The notes: generated by a model from the sequence alone, not told the origin. Numbered from the stretch's first letter, positions 1 through 5,945 are shown. The stretch is 22,297 bases of DNA from CAYYOS01 sp964473355 (GCA_964473355.1 CAYYOS010000024.1:1-22297), one strand, 5' to 3'. Numbers and translations are program-made.

Positions 1-229
1 CCAATTCCTTGACAAAAAGCCCCTTGCCCCCTATCGTTGCTAGGTTTGCATCAATAGCTTGGTCACCTGACGTTGTCATACCCAGGATTTTTACACTGAG
101 TTGGGGATATTGCGCCGCAAGCGCGTGTCTGACGTGCTCGGCTTGCCACATCGCCAGCGCTGATTCCCTTGAGGCAATCACATGGGTAGGGCCTTGAATT
201 TTTGCGGATGGCTGGCTAACGGCTGACAA
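1..229 (-). CDS. hemC: Porphobilinogen deaminase (hydroxymethylbilane synthase), 5' part only
   Basis: HemC polymerises four porphobilinogen molecules into hydroxymethylbilane in tetrapyrrole (haem) synthesis, in the cytoplasm. Read on the minus strand, the frame gives the family N-terminus: IASRESALAMWQAEHVR, then ILGMTTSGDQ, then IGGKGLFVKEL at the window edge. The rest, including the cofactor cysteine, lies outside. No ATG is in frame. A TTG at 229-227 is preceded by AAGGA at a suitable distance and is my preferred start. A GTG at 181-179 is the alternative and would begin closer to the conserved segment. In Pseudomonas hemC directly follows algR; here algR ends near 15960, so about 15.7 kb of other genes intervenes. 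The divergent thioredoxin-like gene starts only 22 bp away, so the two 5' regions must overlap. Identity is secure; the start is not. Confidence 0.93.
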   Translation of the reverse strand, partial: MSAVSQPSAKIQGPTHVIASRESALAMWQAEHVRHALAAQYPQLSVKILGMTTSGDQAIDANLATIGGKGLFVKEL

Positions 230-251
230 ATTTTTCCTTAAAGTGAGAACA

Positions 252-770
252 ATGGAAAACAAATTTTGGTTTAATCTACGCGGCGTTATTTTAGCATGCC
301 TGCTTGCGTCCGGCCCCTCTGCTGTAGCGGCGGATGAGATTTCTATCGCGTCGGACTTTAGCCAGGATGCCAAAATTGCGCAGAACAAAAACATTCCTAT
401 TCTGGTTTTGTTTTCTGCCTCCGGTTGTCATTTTTGTGAAAAGGTACGTCAAGACTTTTTAATTCCCATGCAGAAAAATGCAGGTTATCGCAGTAAAGTT
501 ATTTTTCGTGAAGTGGAAGCCAGCAGCGATGGGCCACTAAAAGATTTTCTGGGCCGAAAAACCACCCACAGCGATTTAGCCAACGCCTATAAAGTTGCGC
601 TCACCCCGACCGTTAAACTCTTCGATGCGAATGGGCGCGAAGTCGCGCCCGGCATCGTAGGCTTGCTCACACCGGATTTTTACGGTGGTTATTTGGATCA
701 AGCGATCGAACTCGCGCTAAGTAAAATACGTAGCCAAAAAGTGGCTAATGTAGGGCGGGTGAAGAGTTAG
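252..770 (+). CDS. Periplasmic thioredoxin-like protein
   Basis: A 172-residue thioredoxin-fold protein. Residues 1-27 form a Sec signal peptide (hydrophobic core GVILACLLAS, then SAVAA). The redox motif C59-H-F-C62 sits in the usual SASGCxxC context after a hydrophobic strand, and a TPT segment near residue 133 supplies the cis-proline. The CHFC pair suggests a reductase or thiol-exchange role in the periplasm, as in SoxW-like and thioredoxin_2 family proteins, but the partner cannot be read from sequence. An upstream GTG at 243 is in frame; ATG 252 is preferred because it opens directly on the signal peptide. The gene diverges from hemC at very short distance. It is the first plus-strand gene of the block and may be either old neighbour or part of the insertion. 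Confidence 0.85.
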   Translation: MENKFWFNLRGVILACLLASGPSAVAADEISIASDFSQDAKIAQNKNIPILVLFSASGCHFCEKVRQDFLIPMQKNAGYRSKVIFREVEASSDGPLKDFLGRKTTHSDLANAYKVALTPTVKLFDANGREVAPGIVGLLTPDFYGGYLDQAIELALSKIRSQKVANVGRVKS

Positions 771-924
771 CGTAGCCCTCACTCCTTGAATTCAAGCTTT
801 CGTTTTTCGGAACGCCACTGTTTTGGCAAGCAGCTATATGGGGCCCGAAGCATCTTTGGGAAAAACCTATTTGACGCACAGACACTTAGCCCTCGGACGG
901 AAAACTTTCTAGTCTACTTGGGAC

Positions 925-931
925 GTTAAGC
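925..931 (+). other. Possible attC R'-like core (GTTAAGC)
   Basis: GTTAAGC fits the GTTRRRY core and lies 10 bp before the next gene's ATG at 942, the position of attC sites in cassette arrays. An upstream partner is poor (ACTTAGC near 884-890), so this site is weak on its own and is listed only because stronger examples occur downstream. Confidence 0.2.
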
Positions 932-941
932 GGCATTGATT

Positions 942-1757
942 ATGCGTATGGTGTCCAGTGCAGCGCTAGACATTCTCCGACTACGAACTTGCTCCATAGG
1001 AGCGTTCAAGGTTCCGGTAGCCGAGTACTTGCGTGACCTACAGGCGCCGGTGTTCAAGATATTTGGCACGGGCTTTCTCGTCGGGCCCCTTACGGTGATG
1101 ACGAATAGGCACGTCCTCCGCGCTTTAAACGCGTTCGCCGCGAAAGAAGCTGCGCCAGACGATCGGCGGTACGTTGCATTTCTTCGACCGCATGGGCTCG
1201 AAATGGCAACCACTTTCTATGAAATCCATAAAATGGGGATGACAATTGAGCCTCGTCCCGTTGACGTGGGACTCATTTCGTTACGTGCATCGGAGAATGA
1301 CCCACTTCGTTCTATATCGCCAGTGTGTTTTAGCTCCGATTTCACCACGAGTGTAGGGGACGCAGTGGCCGTGTATGGGTATGCGGCAGGAGAAAATCTT
1401 CTCAAGCGAGAAGTCGGGGAGAATGAACAAATCTACCGGTCAGGCCCCATATTGCAGCATGGCTACATCTCGGCGATTGCACCGTTTGATCACTCTACAG
1501 TTATTGCTCGGTTGCTACTTGACGTTCGCACAGCGCGAGGCATGAGCGGATCGCCGGTCTTTGATCCCGAGACAGGCACGGTTTTAGCAATCCATGAGGC
1601 CGGCATGGGTGACACTGTCGCCTTCGGTATTCCTCTGATTAGCAAGGTCGTGGCACAGTTACTCACCATACATGGATCCGGTGAACCCGGCCACAACGAG
1701 GGTAAGATATCGACCGTGCTAAAAGGAGACTTAGGCGCAGCAGATGAACCGTCTTAG
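942..1757 (+). CDS. Trypsin-like serine protease without signal peptide
   Basis: About 271 residues with a chymotrypsin/DegP-type catalytic triad: His57 in TNRHVL, Asp108 in PVDVGLI and Ser202 in ARGMSGSPVFD (the GxSGxP nucleophile motif). The FGTGFLVGP segment before the histidine is the usual first-barrel strand. No signal peptide, membrane segment or PDZ domain is visible, so a cytoplasmic single-domain protease is inferred. Such stand-alone proteases occur in cassettes and in some defence loci, but no partner gene is adjacent here. A TTG at 936 and an ATG at 948 are alternative starts; no convincing Shine-Dalgarno sequence decides between them. Substrate unknown. Confidence 0.8.
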   Translation: MRMVSSAALDILRLRTCSIGAFKVPVAEYLRDLQAPVFKIFGTGFLVGPLTVMTNRHVLRALNAFAAKEAAPDDRRYVAFLRPHGLEMATTFYEIHKMGMTIEPRPVDVGLISLRASENDPLRSISPVCFSSDFTTSVGDAVAVYGYAAGENLLKREVGENEQIYRSGPILQHGYISAIAPFDHSTVIARLLLDVRTARGMSGSPVFDPETGTVLAIHEAGMGDTVAFGIPLISKVVAQLLTIHGSGEPGHNEGKISTVLKGDLGAADEPS

Positions 1758-1883
1758 ATACGGAAAACCATGAGTTCGACTAAAAGCGGCGCGCCCCTTA
1801 GCCCATGTTTGACCGCGCACCAACCGGATGCGCCCGCTCGCTCCACGCCCCTCACCTAGCCACCAACCATTTTGTCGTAAGGG

Positions 1884-1889
1884 TATAAT
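1884..1889 (+). promoter_or_regulatory. Possible -10 element upstream of the DUF433/DUF5615 pair
   Basis: A perfect TATAAT lies 37 bp before the antitoxin ATG at 1926. No good -35 hexamer sits at 16-18 bp, so the promoter is tentative. Toxin-antitoxin cassettes commonly carry their own promoter, which fits. A CGGAG Shine-Dalgarno lies near 1914-1918. Confidence 0.35.
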
Positions 1890-1925
1890 TACGCATACTG
1901 CCATTCCTCACTCGGAGCTTTCACC

Positions 1926-2144
1926 ATGACGCTTACCGTTATTCAAGTCGATCCAGAAATTCAGGGTGGGACCCCTGTGTTTGTGGGCACACGTGTGCCC
2001 GTGAAAACATTGTTCGACTACTTGGAAGCGGGGGACTCGCTCGCCACGTTTTGCGAAGATTTTCCGTCGGTGCCGCAGAATCTTTGTGTCGCGGCACTTG
2101 AGCAGGCCCGCGAAGCCGTAGCACCCGATGCGCATCCTGCTTGA
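1926..2144 (+). CDS. DUF433 antitoxin (VapB45-like)
   Basis: A 72-residue DUF433 protein with the family core: a VDPEIQGGTPVFVGTRVPV segment (residues ~9-27), then LFDYLEAGDSL and a final helix LCVAALEQA. DUF433 proteins are small helix-turn-helix antitoxins, typically encoded just upstream of a DUF5615 PIN-like partner, as here. The stop overlaps the next gene by 17 nt, implying translational coupling. The antitoxin is expected to bind the toxin and repress its own promoter, possibly the TATAAT element 37 bp upstream. The assignment rests on clear motif match and partner order. Confidence 0.88.
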   Translation: MTLTVIQVDPEIQGGTPVFVGTRVPVKTLFDYLEAGDSLATFCEDFPSVPQNLCVAALEQAREAVAPDAHPA

Positions 2145-2448
2145 TGAATCGCTTCCGCGCCGCCTATCTCGCACACTTGCCGAGCACACCGTCTCCACGG
2201 TCTTTGAGGCAGGCTGGTCTGGCGTCCAGAACGGCAAGCTTTTAGCTCTGGCGGCGGGACAGTTTGATGTCTTCGTAACTGCGGATCAGAACCTTCAATA
2301 CCAACAAAACCTTGCCGCCCTTCCACTGGCTGTGGTCGTATTAGTGGCACATAACAACAGACTGCCAACTCTACTTCCACTAATTCCCCAACTGCTCGAA
2401 TGCCTTGCAAAGCTGTCACCAAACTCGCTAGTTCGGGTCGGAGGCTAG
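2128..2448 (+). CDS. DUF5615 PIN-like toxin (VapC45/Mut7-C-like)
   Basis: A 106-residue PIN-like protein, opening MRILLDESLPRRL with Asp6. The family hallmarks follow: a VSTVFEAGWSG segment, then FDVFVTADQNLQYQQNL with Asp47 and Asp53, and a VVVLVA strand. The acidic residues would bind a metal for RNase activity, as in PIN-domain toxins. It overlaps the DUF433 antitoxin by 17 nt in a different frame. Length and motifs are complete, so the module looks intact. An attC-like site follows immediately and overlaps the stop codon. Confidence 0.88.
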   Translation: MRILLDESLPRRLSRTLAEHTVSTVFEAGWSGVQNGKLLALAAGQFDVFVTADQNLQYQQNLAALPLAVVVLVAHNNRLPTLLPLIPQLLECLAKLSPNSLVRVGG

Positions 2449-2507
2449 CCCGGCTGTCAACCGAGTCTGCGCCTACCCGCGCATGCCGGTTACGTTGAAC
2501 GTTAGTG
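2444..2507 (+). repeat. attC-like site between DUF5615 and a GNAT remnant
   Basis: The segment ends in GTTAGTG, a match to the attC R' core GTTRRRY, only 3 bp before the ATG at 2511. Internal arms TCAACCG (2457-2463) and CGGTTAC (2487-2493) can pair. The left core is degenerate (GCTAGCC). Position, length (about 64 bp) and spacing to the next start all fit an integron cassette boundary. The assignment is by eye, without structural scoring. Confidence 0.45.
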
Positions 2508-2510
2508 CCC

Positions 2511-2779
2511 ATGAACGTAAGCACTCGCAAAGCCCCACCCACGGACGCCCAAGCAGCGTGTACTGTCCTGCGCCGCTCCATGCGTTACTTCGCGCAATGG
2601 AATCTCATGCAGTGCATGCAGGGCTTAGCGAAATTCACTTGAGCAGCACCGCTACAGCAAAAGCCTTTTACTTACGCAACGGCTTCGTGCAAAGTGGCCC
2701 GCCTGAAGTCGAATTCGGCATCCAAGGGTTTCCATTGGTGAAGCAGTTTGGGTCTAACAACCCGTTCAACGGCACCTGA
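2511..2779 (+). pseudogene. GNAT acetyltransferase remnant with internal deletion
   Basis: From ATG 2511 the frame gives a normal GNAT N-terminus (MNVSTRKAPPTDAQAACTVL, then RRS), placed directly after an attC-like site. Around 2575-2585 the similarity jumps to another frame, which encodes the GNAT C-terminus: ALLRAMESHA, then LSSTATAKAFYLRNGFVQSG and a closing FPLVKQFG. The acetyl-CoA binding centre, roughly 80 residues in this family, is missing. Frame 1 stops at about residue 43. The gene therefore lost its middle by an out-of-frame deletion and cannot make an active enzyme. The family match comes from both ends; the size of the deletion is an estimate. Confidence 0.75.
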
Positions 2780-2780
2780 A

Positions 2781-2831
2781 CGTTAAGCGCTCGCGCCGAG
2801 AACCACCTCGCGGTAAACTATCACGTTAAAC
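2781..2831 (+). repeat. Dispersed repeat, copy 1 (attC-like)
   Basis: Begins CGTTAAGC, has central arms CGCGCCGAG and CTCGCG around a short AACCAC loop, and ends GGTAAACTA, TCACGTTAAAC. A second copy lies at 3864-3917. It sits just after the GNAT stop and ends in a GTTRRRY core, as expected for the recombination site at the end of a cassette, but the left core does not fit RYYYAAC well. Confidence 0.55.
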
Positions 2832-2835
2832 GCAG

Positions 2836-2879
2836 CGTTTAAGGGGTCAGAGCCCTTTAGTCGACCTTTAAGTTAAACG
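2836..2879. repeat. Nested palindrome resembling a REP element
   Basis: AAGGG and CCCTT (within 2841-2857) flank a GTCAGAG centre. Outer arms CGTTTAAGG and an interrupted CC...TAAACG extend the pairing to about 44 bp. The AAGGGGTCAGAGCCCTT core resembles REP/REPIN palindromes mobilised by RAYT (TnpA_REP) transposases. No transposase gene is nearby. It could also act as a bidirectional terminator-like hairpin. Confidence 0.4.
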
Positions 2880-2942
2880 GAGCCCGTGCCGGCACTGGCG
2901 GAATGATTGCTAATGCCAGCCGAGACACGCTAAGATCATCGA

Positions 2943-3212
2943 ATGAAGTTTGAATGGGATCCTGCAAAGGCGGCAGCAAATCTTCGAAAACACGGGACCT
3001 CCTTTGAGGTAGCGGCGCGAGCTTTCGAGGACGAGCTGTCAGCGACATTTCCTGACCCCGACCATTCCCGAGGAGAGACTCTGCTAATTACTTACGGGTT
3101 AGGGATGAATGGGAAACTGCTAGTGGTCTCCCACGCTGAACGAGTCGGCACAATCCGAATTATCAATGACCGAGTAGCAACCAGCAAAGAGAGAAAACGC
3201 TATGAAACCTAA
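2943..3212 (+). CDS. brnT: BrnT family toxin
   Basis: An 89-residue BrnT-type ribonuclease toxin. Family features are present: MKFEWDPAKAAANLRKHG with His17, the FEVAARAFED segment, a FPDPDHSRGE loop, then LLVVSHAERVGTIRIIN and the final ATSKERKRYE. BrnT proteins have a RelE-like fold and inhibit translation by RNA cleavage. The stop overlaps the next gene by 11 nt, the usual coupled arrangement with its antitoxin. The IRIINDRVAT stretch departs slightly from the common IRIISARRAT pattern, but nothing is broken. A short gap of about 110 bp separates it from the preceding repeat. Confidence 0.9.
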   Translation: MKFEWDPAKAAANLRKHGTSFEVAARAFEDELSATFPDPDHSRGETLLITYGLGMNGKLLVVSHAERVGTIRIINDRVATSKERKRYET

Positions 3213-3468
3213 AAAACCAAATGAACTAAAAGACGATTTGCGCCCTGAATACGATTTTGATTTTGCCAAGGCAGAACGTGGACGTTATGCCCATCGCTTG
3301 AAGGTTGAAGGCTCAAATCTGGTACTTGTTGAACCTGACCTGGCTAAGTCCTTTCCGGATTCAGCATCAGTCAATGCGGCCTTACGCTCAGTCGTTGAAT
3401 TTGCAAAGCTGTCGGCTGGTCTGACACGGCGTTCAGGCGGACGCGCTGCAAAGCGGCGCACCATTTAA
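3202..3468 (+). CDS. BrnA-type antitoxin of the BrnT partner
   Basis: An 88-residue protein that follows brnT with an 11-nt overlap. It contains the DDLRPEYDFDFAKAERGRYAHRL region typical of BrnT partners, then LVLVEPDLAKSFPDSASVNAALRSVV, which resembles a ribbon-helix-helix-like DNA-binding segment with a helical toxin-binding part upstream. The C-terminus is basic (RRSGGRAAKRR). It is expected to neutralise BrnT and repress the operon. Its stop codon directly abuts the reading frame of a truncated gene, so the DNA just downstream has been rearranged. Confidence 0.82.
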   Translation: MKPKKPNELKDDLRPEYDFDFAKAERGRYAHRLKVEGSNLVLVEPDLAKSFPDSASVNAALRSVVEFAKLSAGLTRRSGGRAAKRRTI

Positions 3469-3790
3469 CCGGACGCACCTGGCCGAACTGGGAAGGCAGC
3501 GCGAAGCATTACCTAACTTCTCGTTCGAATGTCACCCGCGCGAGTGCCCGGGCTATTCGCCCCACGCTAGATATTCAGAACTCAGATACTGAAGCCCTCG
3601 ATTTAAGAGAGGCCTGCAACAAAATAATGCACGCAAAGAAAATACGGGGCGATATTGATAAATAAATGGGCGAACCTACTTAAACCCATTTTTGTATCTA
3701 TATGGCGAGCATGGTTCAAAGCGCTCGAAAGCTAAGCTCGATGTAATTTCTTTTGCGAAAGAATACGTTACGCTCATGAGCAATTTCTAG
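3468..3790 (+). pseudogene. 5'-truncated, frameshifted gene of unknown function
   Basis: There is no start codon, but a coding-like frame begins exactly at the brnA stop (TWPNWEGSAKHYLTSRSNV, then RPTLDIQ and LREACNKIMHAKKIRGDID). It stops at 3665. The same protein appears to resume in another frame with YLNPFLYLYGEHGSK and KLDVISFAKEYVTLM, ending in SNF at the TAG of 3788-3790. One frameshift near 3650-3668 joins the two parts. The N-terminus is lost. The R-x7-H pattern in REACNKIMH is loosely like HEPN-type helical proteins, but I do not recognise the family with confidence. The remnant supports repeated cassette decay in this region. Confidence 0.6.
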
Positions 3791-3863
3791 CACGCAGTTC
3801 GTCCCGCCGCCAAAGGACGGCGCAGCGTTTCCTGTATGGTGGTGGCAGCGCGGCACCACAACA

Positions 3864-3917
3864 CGTTAAGCAACGCTCGCGCCGAGACCTACCTCGCGGT
3901 AAACTAATCACGTGACG
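3864..3917 (+). repeat. Dispersed repeat, copy 2 (attC-like)
   Basis: Imperfect copy of 2781-2831. It shares CGTTAAGC, GCTCGCGCCGAGA, ACCTCGCGGTAAACTA and TCACGT, with a 3-nt insertion (AAC) and a 1-nt insertion. The right core is degraded (GTGAC instead of GTTAAAC). The two copies bracket the GNAT 3' end, BrnT/BrnA and the truncated gene, so they could mark a cassette unit. Confidence 0.55.
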
Positions 3918-3953
3918 CGGAATAATCTCTAAGGGGAGCTATTGGAAAGTGAC

Positions 3954-4029
3954 GTCTTGCTTAACGGGTGGCGAGTTGCCGAACACGAAAGGCAGCGCTT
4001 GGCTCCACCCAACTCGCATCCAGTTAGAC
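3954..4029 (+). repeat. attC-like site before a secreted-protein gene
   Basis: Left end GTCTTGCTTAAC and right end GTTAGAC are complementary at their cores. Inner arms GGGTGG/CCACCC, CGAGT/ACTCG and TGCC/GGCA give a long imperfect hairpin. The R'-like GTTAGAC is 3 bp before the ATG at 4033. The left half (GGTGGCGAGT) is nearly identical to the site at 5219. This is the best-formed site in the window. Confidence 0.6.
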
Positions 4030-4032
4030 CGC

Positions 4033-4512
4033 ATGAAAACCGCGCTCCTTCTCCATTGCGTTTGCTTCTTGGGTTTGTCGCTTGCGTCAACGACATCCAG
4101 TGCGGCGATCGTAGTAATACCGAACAATCCGGCTTCGACCCAGCCGGTGCAAATCCAACTGGTAAATCAGTACTTCAGCGCGACCACTATTACTAGCGCG
4201 TCGATCACACGTAGCGGCAATCAATTCACGATCAACCAATCGGTTAGTGAGTCGTGCTTCCTCCCGAGTGCGCCGACACTGACATCCGCCTTTGATGTTG
4301 GTGTATTACCAGCGGGAACATACCAAGTCACTGCGTTCATCCAGAACACCAGGCCCTGCGGCAACTACACGGTGACCGAAACTGCCAGTTTTACTGTGTT
4401 TGATCCGGTCAGAGTGCCGGCGGGAAGTCCATTTAGCTACCTCGTTGCCGCGTATTTACTAGCATTCTTCGGCATGCGACGATTGGGACAGGTAAAAGGA
4501 AAAATGTGGTGA
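4033..4512 (+). CDS. Secreted protein with C-terminal membrane anchor, function unknown
   Basis: A 159-residue protein with a signal peptide at 1-24 (hydrophobic core LLLHCVCFLGLSLA, then TTSSA). The mature part is rich in Thr, Ser, Asn and Gln and looks like a single beta-sandwich domain: AIVVIPNNPASTQPVQIQL, ITRSGNQFTI, then LPAGTYQVTAFI and TETASFTVF. Two cysteines (SESCFLP and RPCGNY) could form a disulfide. A hydrophobic segment SYLVAAYLLAFFGM followed by RR at the C-terminus resembles a sorting or membrane anchor. It lacks a clear PEP-CTERM or IPTL motif. The start at 4033 is chosen over upstream in-frame codons because the attC-like site ends just before it and the signal peptide begins there. 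No enzyme motif is visible. Confidence 0.75.
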   Translation: MKTALLLHCVCFLGLSLASTTSSAAIVVIPNNPASTQPVQIQLVNQYFSATTITSASITRSGNQFTINQSVSESCFLPSAPTLTSAFDVGVLPAGTYQVTAFIQNTRPCGNYTVTETASFTVFDPVRVPAGSPFSYLVAAYLLAFFGMRRLGQVKGKMW

Positions 4513-4620
4513 CAACGCGTTGGATCATGGGTCTTCCTGGGCCGTGTCTGGACGCGGTACATTATCCAGCCCGGTCGCTGAACGGGGGTTTAGGCAGCGA
4601 GTAAGACGTCATCCATTCAT

Positions 4621-4630
4621 AGGGGAGGAG
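4621..4630 (+). promoter_or_regulatory. Strong Shine-Dalgarno sequence
   Basis: AGGGGAGGAG ends 4 bp before the ATG at 4635. It fixes the start of the cupin gene and predicts efficient translation. Confidence 0.7.
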
Positions 4631-4634
4631 TCAC

Positions 4635-5096
4635 ATGAGGCAATTACTGCAGTTCGTCTTTTCAACTTTACTACTTGTTATCAGTCCATTCACATTGGCC
4701 GAGGGGCCTGCGTCTGAACCGGCGCTGGCAATTACGGCCAATGATGCGAGCCTTAAATGGATGCCATGTCCGCCGTTTCTGCCCAAGGGTTGCGGCATCG
4801 CGGTCCTCCACGGTGACCCTGCAAAACACAATGCTGATGTTTTCTTTAAGGTGCCCGGCAAGTCCACTATTCCACTGCATTGGCACACTTCGCCCGAGCG
4901 CATGGTGCTGGTTTCAGGCCAACTGCACGTCACCTACGAGGGGCAAAAGAAGGTTATACTCAAACCAGGAACTTATGCATATGGCCCCGCTAAGAAAGTC
5001 CACAATGGCTACTGTGCCAGCAAGGTTGACTGCGTGCTTTTTATCGCTTTTGAGTCTCCACTAGATGCCGTACCGGTTGAGACCACCGCCAAGTAG
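4635..5096 (+). CDS. Periplasmic cupin-domain protein
   Basis: 153 residues with a signal peptide at 1-22 (LLLVISPFTLA). The mature protein is a small single cupin. Motif 1 is IPLHWHTSPERMVLVSG, with metal ligands His82, His84 and Glu88. Motif 2 is PGTYAYGPAKKVHNGYC, with His123. These four residues are the classic cupin metal site. Four cysteines (45, 53, 127, 133) may form disulfides, consistent with export. The overall pattern resembles DUF4437-like secreted cupins. The substrate is unknown; single-cupin periplasmic proteins include dioxygenase-like and sensor-like members. The start is fixed by a very strong Shine-Dalgarno. The gene looks intact and lies between two attC-like regions. Confidence 0.85.
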   Translation: MRQLLQFVFSTLLLVISPFTLAEGPASEPALAITANDASLKWMPCPPFLPKGCGIAVLHGDPAKHNADVFFKVPGKSTIPLHWHTSPERMVLVSGQLHVTYEGQKKVILKPGTYAYGPAKKVHNGYCASKVDCVLFIAFESPLDAVPVETTAK

Positions 5097-5218
5097 CAGT
5101 ACACTGCACAACGAATACCTGGTTCAGCGGTTCAGCTGAAGAAAAGTGACGATGGTGCGGGCCTCGGTTGCAGCTCCCGAAAGACGAGGCTAATGGCGAC
5201 TCATCCATCGCCGGCCCA

Positions 5219-5296
5219 GCTTAACCGGTGGCGAGTAGCAATCCAAGGCGTTCATTCGCGTGACCTAACTTTTTCGCCCAACCACTTTCGTTAACC
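5219..5296 (+). repeat. attC-like site before a membrane-protein gene
   Basis: Left core GCTTAAC and right core GTTAACC lie about 78 bp apart. GGTGGCGA near the left pairs imperfectly with TCGCCCAACC near the right. The left half matches the site at 3954 almost base for base over about 20 positions. The right core ends 7 bp before the ATG at 5304. Confidence 0.55.
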
Positions 5297-5303
5297 CGGC
5301 AGA

Positions 5304-5669
5304 ATGCGATACTCACTTTTTCCATCAGACGATACACTGCCGACCTGGCTGCATACGCTGCTATTGTTTCTGATCGTGTCGCCGTTCTCAATTTTTTTGC
5401 TTTGGCAGGGCGGGCGCGCAATCATCACGGCACATTTGCCACCGCTAGCCGGGCCTTCGTTCGGCGAGTTTTTCTTTGGACCTGCACCCCTATCCGGTAA
5501 AGCAGCCACGGTCGGCGGTTTCGCGCTTATCTTGCTGGGTATCGCCTTTATTGCGCTTGCATTTAACTACTCGCGGTTTGCGCGCGACAACAAATTTTTT
5601 AGGTCACTTCCCTGGCTTATGATAGGCCTATATGCGGCAATGGCATTTTGGGTGAGGTCGCTGGCATAA
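5304..5669 (+). CDS. Small integral membrane protein, function unknown
   Basis: 121 residues with three predicted transmembrane segments: about 17-36 (LLLFLIVSPFSIFLLW), 70-88 (VGGFALILLGIAFIALAF) and 104-118 (LMIGLYAAMAFWV). A Gly/Pro/Phe-rich loop lies between helices 1 and 2. No conserved catalytic motif was recognised. The start follows an attC-like site by 7 bp, like other genes in this stretch. No obvious Shine-Dalgarno precedes it, so translation may rely on unusual initiation or read-in. It is immediately followed by a decayed GNAT gene. It could be a cassette-borne membrane protein; nothing specific can be said about its job. Confidence 0.65.
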   Translation: MRYSLFPSDDTLPTWLHTLLLFLIVSPFSIFLLWQGGRAIITAHLPPLAGPSFGEFFFGPAPLSGKAATVGGFALILLGIAFIALAFNYSRFARDNKFFRSLPWLMIGLYAAMAFWVRSLA

Positions 5670-5670
5670 A

Positions 5671-5945
5671 TGGTGTTAGAAGTTGAGGTGGGAGTGGCCT
5701 CAAAGCGCTATCCGTTCGCATCCACAAACTTCGCATGGAGAAAGTCTTGCATATGAATATCTTCAGTCGTATTGGGCATCTCGAGTATTACCCCCGTTTT
5801 GGTTTCTCGCCGTCAATCCGCTTTCATATAACGTGCGAATACCCCAACGTCGGAAAACGCATTTATGGCTGTAGAACTACAGCAAGGTTATCTCGATGGC
5901 AAATCTGGCACCATTAAATATCACGTGGCATTCAAAAACGTATAA
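5671..5945 (+). pseudogene. Decayed GNAT acetyltransferase (multiple frameshifts)
   Basis: Pieces of a YhbS-like GNAT protein appear in order but in different frames. GSGLKAL (5690-5710) looks like the acetyl-CoA loop region. SVVLG occurs near 5763-5776. HLEYYPRFGFSPSIRF, then CEYP, runs from 5777. FMAVELQQGYLDGKSGTIKY, then HVAF, runs from 5862 to the stop at 5943-5945. One missing base near 5775 and one extra base near 5848-5856 account for the last two shifts. The N-terminal half is absent. This is the second broken GNAT gene in the cluster; such acetyltransferases are frequent integron cassette cargo. A degenerate attC-like site follows directly. Confidence 0.75.

Noticed and set aside
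785..796. CTTGAATTCAAG palindrome as a terminator
   Set aside because: A perfect 12-bp palindrome has no loop and no directly following T-run, so it does not form an intrinsic terminator; it may be chance.
1767..1857. Short 29-codon frame from an ATG near 1770
   Set aside because: No ribosome binding site and proline-rich, GC-driven composition; it does not look coding.
2018..2581. Open minus-strand frame of 187 codons
   Set aside because: It lies antisense to the DUF433/DUF5615 pair, which have clear family motifs and overlap structure. Its translation is Arg/Ala-rich and matches no family I recognise.
2781..3917. CRISPR or IS element interpretation of the 50-bp repeats
   Set aside because: Only two imperfect copies, no regular spacers, and no transposase frame between them.
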